Under the pieces are notes generated by a model that was not told where the DNA came from, made no database searches, and worked only from the letters and a program-made list of their open reading frames with translations. The translations under genes were made by a program, and so were the position numbers. A stretch of 64,000 nucleotides of DNA from Adiantum capillus-veneris (taxonomy: Eukaryota; Streptophyta; Polypodiopsida; Polypodiales; Pteridaceae): NCBI GenBank assembly GCA_014529385.2, contig CM043945.1:145127741-145191740 (forward strand). Reading direction: 5' to 3'. Below are positions 58,355 through 64,000 of the stretch, piece after piece; the first letter of the stretch is position 1; each line of letters opens with the position of its first letter.

Positions 58355-58779
58355 TGTCACGATTGTGACGTATTCTTTCTGTTTGTATTACCTTCCTTGC
58401 TTGGTTCTCTTGCAGATACGAAGACGTACCATATCAAAGACCCCTGTTCTCAAAAGGATGTGCCTCTCCGCCCAAGAGTCGCACCTATTCAGCGAATAGC
58501 CATGCCTCTTCAACGAATGGCTCTACCTCTACGCCGAACGGTCACAACTCTACAACAGAGGGACACGACTATTGACCTAGAGTCATGTCTTTTGACCTAT
58601 GGTCATGTCTCTTCATCGTGTCTCTCCAGATTCTATATAAGAACGCCCTTGTAACACATTTCAATCAATCAAACACATTCAGTCTCTTAGTCTCTTGTTA
58701 TCAACAAGTTCTGTTCATAGTTCAGTTTTCATCTAAGTTTAAGTATGAATAAACACACATAGTAAGCATGTTCTTCACT
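58355..58779 (+). repeat. 3' LTR of the chromovirus
   Basis: About 425 bp, roughly 91-93% identical by eye to 51858-52279. It includes the conserved TATATAAG (58634-58641) and the AATAAA near the end. Confidence 0.88.
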
Positions 58780-58784
58780 ATGCA

Positions 58785-60027
58785 CATATGTACTCGTCAA
58801 TAGAGGTTGCCTGGCCCACATATCCAACCCCATGACAAAAAAGGCCAAATACATGGAAAAAGTGGGAGGCCCGCAAGGAGCACATAGGGCTCCATTGAAA
58901 AATAGGCACGGCAAGTAAAAAAAATACCGAGCTTGCAAGAGGCTAGAGAACCATGGAAATAGCCAAACCCCGGACTACACATGGCTATGAAATATCTTGA
59001 CAAGAGAAAACTATCTCACACCCATCAGCCACAGCCACAAAACAGCCCTCACTCCCTCACCTGTCTTTGGGAGATGGATCCAGAGATGCCAACCTCTTAA
59101 CACTAAATACATGGTCACATAAGTGCTAAAAGATGCACATCACACACTATATGGCTTATCTTGAATTTCGATTTTTTTTTAAACTCAAGCAGCGCATTTT
59201 GTCCCCCTGTTTCGAGTTTGTTTAAAAATGTCTAGAGTGTTTCTTGTTACGTTTTGTTTCGAGGGGACGAAATGCTTTTCATGGGACACTAGTTATGGCA
59301 ATACAGTGCAAGAAATTCGCTTATTTGCACATTGCACATTGCATATTGCACATTGTAGGGCAGCCATTGACCCTAAGGATTTAGATGCTTTTGAGACACT
59401 GCTATCCACTATAAAAGTAGCCCGTCCCTCACTCATTTTATCAAGTTTTTGGGCACCTCCTCTCTCTAGCATTTTCTACACGCATCATCCTCCCCTTTGG
59501 TGTTTTCTCCCTGGCTGGTCGCCCTCCATCGGCAGGCACCCTTTTCAGCCTCGGCATTCTCCCGGATCTGCAGCTCCAGGAATCCTTTGGCAACCCATTC
59601 CCCTCATCACCTCAGGCCCCCAATAGCCTTGGTGGTTTAGCTCATCTGCTGCCCATCATTTCTGCATTGTTTGCGTCATTTTTCAGCCTTCAATTCCTTG
59701 CCAGATCTGCCGTGTTTTTGAACCTCAGATCTGCGTTTCTGCTGCCAGCAATCAGCCCTTGAATCTTCTCACATCGGTTGTGTAAATCAGCTCCATATCT
59801 ACCCTGTGGTGGCCATTCGCAACCCACATCCAGTCGGATCTCATCAACACATCATTTCATCCCCTGAGCTGCTTCATTTCGAAGAGTTACCGTGGCTACA
59901 TTGTCCTTACTGCAAGTAGAGCGTTGCATTGAGGTATTGCGTTTGTTCTATTTCATTTACGCAAACTAAAGCAAATATCACAGCAATAACGGTTTGAGGG
60001 ACTCTTGAGAGGCCATGGTGTGTCTTC

Positions 60028-60059
<32 letters not shown>

Positions 60060-61390
60060 CTTTCAAGTATCTAAAGGGAACCATCAATAACGCCAAGTTA
60101 ATTCATTAACGCATGGAAAGAACAAAGGATTATGAAAGTGTGATTTCTTGATTCTACCTTCTCTCTTAGTTCCGTTGCATATGACATTAAGGATGCGCAG
60201 ATGATTTGGATTTGACTTGTTCATAGTCACAAGGGACCCATTCCGGGACGGGGAACGGGGGACGGGGCTCAAATGGATTTTTAGTGTAAAAAAGAGGGCG
60301 GGACAGCAAGTGGGGGCGGAAAGCCCGAAAAAGGGCGTCCCCTGTTACTATGGACTTGTTTCCTCGTCTGATCGAGTTTCTCCAATGAAGATGATAACTG
60401 TGGAGGTACAATTGAGGACCTTGGTTGTAAAACAAATATCAATGAGGGACCACATCGACACGGTGTAGGAGCTCCAACAGGAGATACTTTACATGGGAAA
60501 GCACGTAAATTTGGAGGATATGACAATTCAACTTTTGACTCAGTTTTTTTTTCCAGAAAAGAAAATCTTTCTATTAAAAAATCACCTCAAGGGCACAGTA
60601 ATGTACAAACACGAGGTGAGGTTACTTTACTTTACTTTACTTTACTTGAGAGAACTAAACACAATGAAGAGAGAGGCAACGAGAGAGAAAAGAGAGACGA
60701 CATTGCATGTTGGGTCCCAACCCCCCTCAAGGCCCCCCTTGCACTATTGCTAGAGCAAGTAATTGCTTTAATTACTTGCACAAATGCTGATACAATGGCT
60801 AAATGCTGAATATTGAATGCTCCATGTTGATGATCAACTAAAACACTAGATAATGATGCTGATGCAAAAACGCTAGGGCTTATTTTATTAGATGCAAGCT
60901 AAAAACATAGGTGCTGGCGATGGAAATGCCGGTTGGTGTTGAGGGAAAATGCTAGGGTACTCTGATCTTCAAATGCTCCCAATGGAGACCAAGGGGTTGC
61001 TTAAATAGGTTCGTTCGCGATTTGCCCTACCTACATTTCATAAATGTCATGTCAAAGTCAATTATTAATAAATAACTTAAGTGACTTTCCATATGCCTAT
61101 ATGCTTAAGTGACCATGCACCTCCTTCTAGAGGCTCACAAAATTAGCAAGCTAGATCCTAAGTCAACTAAGACCGATGCTAAATTGTAGTAGTAGCTTGT
61201 CTATGTGGCTCCAATGCGATGCACATGTGACACCCAAGGGTAAAATTACATCAAAGTATTACAACAAAGAATCAACCATGAATGGTATCACCAAAAGATG
61301 AAGTCCTAGGGCAATCTAAACTGAGAACACTTAAAAATACTTCACAACTTTATCACACTTTCACAATTCGAGTCGATACGGCCCGACATA
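58785..61390. other. Gene-free region right of the chromovirus
   Basis: No gene or element domain is recognised. Notable short features: TTGCACATTGCACATTGCAT at about 59326-59346; a TATAAAAG at about 59410-59417 followed by a pyrimidine-rich stretch and TTTTCAGCC words (a promoter or LTR-like arrangement); (GT)n at 60031-60058; a G-rich stretch with GGGACGGGGAACGGGGGACG at about 60245-60265; and (TTTAC)n at 60625-60650. The open frames here are short and unsupported. Confidence 0.55.
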
Positions 61391-61559
61391 GTTTCGTGGT
61401 CCTCATATTGGCCCCAAAGATTGGCGCCCCTTTCGGTGTTTCTTTTATATTAATGCTTGATCAACCATACACACATACTCAATTGTGTGGGATGTTGATG
61501 ATGTGGCAGCAGTATGGAGTCTTGGATTTTGCGATGACAGCCTGTACGGATTTCTACGT

Positions 61560-61940
61560 TTTACGTTGACTGTTGACCTGGCAGAGCTGTACAGGTTTTT
61601 GTTTTTGCATTGGCAGCTTTTGGACCAGATGGTTTTGAGTTTATAGCTCTTCATGTAAAATGCTTTTCATAGGCCAACGGCCTTTAAATATGTGCAAAGG
61701 ACTCACTCTCTGGCGCTCTTCCAGATCAAGGTGCAGAGCGCGAGTACTGGCATTGTACTGAATTCAAGTAATATAACGAAATATCGAAAGGGACGCCAAG
61801 GTTGGGCCAGTACTCTTTGAGGTGGAATTCCGCCTGTGTCGAGTGCTCTCTCTCTCTCTCTCAGTTTTGTTGTTGTTGAAGTGCTAAAAGTTTGTTCAGT
61901 CTATTCTTTTCCGTTGGCATGTTGTGCCCGTTCCATGACA
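61560..61940 (+). repeat. LTR of the truncated gypsy family, second copy
   Basis: Matches the LTR of the element at 49758-51650 over several blocks: GTTGACTGTTGACCTGGCAG, GGCCTTTAAATATG, AAGGTGCAGAG and GGAATTCCGCC. It ends TTCCATGACA at 61940, just before the primer binding site. Its 5' boundary is not clear. A CT run lies at 61849-61862. Confidence 0.8.
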
Positions 61941-61942
61941 AC

Positions 61943-61953
61943 GGTATCAGAGC
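61943..61953 (+). promoter_or_regulatory. Primer binding site (initiator Met type)
   Basis: GGTATCAGAGC lies two to three bases after the LTR end, the expected place; the first base of the usual TGG is C. It shows that the LTR is a 5' LTR, not a solo LTR. Confidence 0.82.
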
Positions 61954-62140
61954 TTCAAGCGTGTGCTTTTCTGAAAGCATATCGGTCCTACCAAAGAGCA
62001 AATAGAGCAAGATGGCGCTTCCAAAGTTTATAGGGATAGTATTAAAGAATCTTTGAGCCCCGACCTCGGACTTATTAGCCACTCCCACCTTTACTTCATC
62101 GCGCATTGGGCACGCTCTCGTCTTCATCGCTCTAAGGACT
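61954..62140 (+). other. Leader fragment of the gypsy family
   Basis: CCCCGACCTCGGACTTATTA and CTTCATCGCGCATTGGGCAC with CTCTCGTCTTCATCGCTCT match the leader of the minus-strand copy at 51065-51190. The element stops after this; gag is absent. Confidence 0.8.
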
Positions 62141-62699
62141 CTACTTTGTAAATTTACCCTCTCAAAGTATAAAGAAATACCGAAAGAAGCGCCAATTTTG
62201 GGACCTACAGGTTGTCGGCGTCTGCTCGGGGCATTCTAGCTTCCGAGCCGTATGTGCTCTTAAGTTGTCACGTGACACATCCCAACCCTATGTGTCCGTG
62301 GACAAGCTATACCACAGCAGGGTTCAATCAGTTTAGTCAAGTCTAGATTAGCAGTGATCTGGCACTTTTGTGAGTCTATTCGTAGACCGTGCATGCCGAG
62401 TCACTTAGCATAGATGCGTATCCTCCGGTTGCACACAGCATGATCATCGGAATTCCCATCAGAATCCATTAGCATCAGTTAGGGGAATTTTCCAGTGCAT
62501 TTAGCCTATTTTCCTATTTTTGGTTATTTTCACTTATTCTTTTTTAAGTGACTTTCCAACAAAAGTAGGTAGGGCAATTTTGCTAAGTTAATATATAAGC
62601 AAACCCAAGTTAGCACTTTCTGGCAGAAGAGGCAGCAGGAGCTTCCCGCTCAACAGGCAACTTCTCAGCAGTACCCCCCTCAGCACCCCCGCCAGACAC

Positions 62700-63140
62700 G
62701 ATTGCCTAGCCTCTGCAGACTCTGGCGTTTCCTTCCCAACAGGCCATCGCCATCCCCCAACCCAGTATCCTGGCGTTTTCTTCATCCAGTAGACATCGCC
62801 AGCAAGCTTCTCAGCCTAGCGTTTCCTCATGATCACCATCAGCGTTTTCAGCTATTACTAACGCCAGCCTCATCAAGCACATCAGCGTTTTTGCTTTGCA
62901 GAGTCAGATCAGCCTCGCATGCATCAGATACATCGGCTTTTTGGGATTGCAGATGCAGATCAGCCTAGCGTTTTGGCAAAGGACAGATTCAGCCAGCGTT
63001 TTGGTTTTCAGCCCTAAACCACATCAGATCTACAGCGTTTTTCAGCCTATGACACAGTAGCAGATCAGCCCCAAGTTGGTTGCAGATGTTCCCCCATTTT
63101 CAGCCATAAAAACGCAACCAAAACAGTCATTTTCAGCCAC
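62700..63140. repeat. Loose array of AGCGTTTT and CAGATCAGCC
   Basis: AGCGTTTT or GGCGTTTT recurs about nine times in 320 bases, usually after ATCAGCC or CATC and before TTTCAGCC. Spacing is irregular (25-60 bases). The nature is unknown; it might be leader sequence of a retroelement, since similar TTTTTCAGCC words occur at 59540-59760. Confidence 0.65.
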
Positions 63141-63865
63141 CGAAACAGCCTCGAAAAACATCAGTTAGAAGATCCCAGATTTCAGCCATCAAGTCGTCGT
63201 CATCGGCATAGTCCAAATTGCATCAGTCCGTTGCATACGCATTGTACACCTTTGTGCACTCAAAGTAGACCACTCTCGCCGACGAGAGTGGGGCCTTCGG
63301 AGGAGGGTTTTACAACCTCTTGGGTGTGGTATCTCTTCTCTCTCCTTCTCTTAGTCTCATTCACTTGCACTCACAATATCCACTCACTTTGTTCGTGATC
63401 ATAGCACTCTCCATAAGACGGAAAGCTCTCTCTTTCCCTAAGAACTAAAAGGAACCTTGAGCAATAAAGATCACTAATCTTGAGAAAATACAACATTCAT
63501 TCCGCTCCACCTTACATAAGTGTTAGAGCTTTGGAAGTGTTCTGCATTACTCAAGGAAAGAACTAGAAGAATTTTTTTTGCTTGTTGCGATCGCACGAAC
63601 CCAAGTTTACTTGGGCGTGGCGATTCCTAATCGTGTTTTGTTGAAGAGTGACAGGAATCCCAAGAAAGAAGGGCTTGTCCAGCCTCCCCTTGTGTCTCTT
63701 TTCACTCATTGAGAGCGGACCGTGCACTTAGCGGCCGGCCAATCGACGTGAGGTGGGAAAAAGCAACCTTGGTGTGAGCGCAAGGCCGCTAAGGGGTGCG
63801 CCCGCAGAAAAGGGTAGAACTCGGGTGAAGAGAAGATCTTTCTCTAACGCGATTTGCAAGCAAAA

Positions 63866-63955
63866 GAAAACCTCAAGAACCTCAAGATCCTCAAGAACCC
63901 AAGAACTCAAGAACCCAAGAACCAAGACCCTCAAGAACCCAAGTTCCTCGCGAGC
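63866..63955. repeat. CTCAAGAACC minisatellite
   Basis: About nine units of CTCAAGAACC or CAAGAACC, with minor variants, across 90 bases close to the end of the window. Confidence 0.93.
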
Positions 63956-64000
63956 TTAAGAACCCAAGATCATAGTGCATGGTCGTCACCCGAAGCGGAA

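Larger units (their letters stand above)
51858..58779 (+). mobile_element. Chromovirus (Ty3/gypsy with chromodomain)
   Basis: A 6.9-kb element with LTRs of about 425 bp, a leader ORF, gag, protease, RT, RNase H, integrase and a C-terminal chromodomain, in that order. ATGCA occurs directly before the left LTR (51853-51857) and at 58780-58784 after the right one, a likely 5-bp target duplication. Stops and frameshifts occur in every domain, so it is inactive. A chromodomain guides integration towards certain chromatin in this lineage. Confidence 0.92.
62141..64000. other. Gene-free end of the window
   Basis: No gene is visible. 62700-63140 is a loose array of AGCGTTTT and ATCAGCC words. 63300-63560 resembles an untranslated or LTR sequence (CTCTTGGGTGTGGTATCTCT). 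At 62170-62205 is GAAATACCGAAAGAAGCGCC, a word also present in the LTRs of the gypsy family. No coding domain is present, and the final part is a CTCAAGAACC minisatellite. Confidence 0.55.

Overview
The window is eukaryotic and almost certainly from a land plant with a large, transposon-rich genome. Evidence: one intron-rich nuclear gene (MCM8), plant-type Ty1/copia and Ty3/gypsy elements that include a Tat-type gypsy with a second RNase H domain, a chromovirus with a chromodomain, LINEs, MITE-like elements and long GA/CT microsatellites. I cannot name the species; a fern or another plant with a large genome would fit, but that is a guess. There are no bacterial features, rRNA genes or CRISPR arrays.

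Layout. 1-2376 is gene-free. 2382-13188 is a decayed copia element with matching 5-bp target duplications (TSDs); it was invaded on the opposite strand by a gypsy element without reverse transcriptase (4682-10179) that carries a 0.5-kb G-rich minisatellite. 13194-15693 holds a degenerate array, a gypsy RT/RNase H relic and a GA/CT inverted repeat. 15694-24410 is a Tat-type gypsy with two 1143-bp LTRs. 24531-28455 and 28500-29990 are two copies, in opposite orientation, of one APE-type LINE family. 30094-31729 holds three short inverted-repeat elements, one with tRNA-like pol III boxes. 31742-36076 is an L1-type LINE remnant split by a gag-only copia element (32152-34892).

37082-44495 (minus) is the only convincing host gene: 14 recognisable exons of MCM8, a replicative-helicase paralogue used in homologous recombination. 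Every splice junction I could place is GT-AG and keeps the reading frame, but the N-terminal exons are not found. Just upstream of the first recognised exon lies a transposon cluster: an LTR fragment (44870-44942), then three tandemly arranged copies of the LINE separated by long GA tracts (44949-49757), a truncated gypsy (49758-51650) and a chromovirus (51858-58779). 58785-64000 holds repeat-like, gene-free DNA with another LTR-plus-leader fragment.

Nearly all element genes carry stops, frameshifts or lost catalytic residues, many explicable as C-to-T or G-to-A changes. The observation most worth following is the LINE family whose copies end in (ATTTC)n joined to (TC)n tracts, one copy being flanked by such tracts on both sides, which suggests targeting to a microsatellite.
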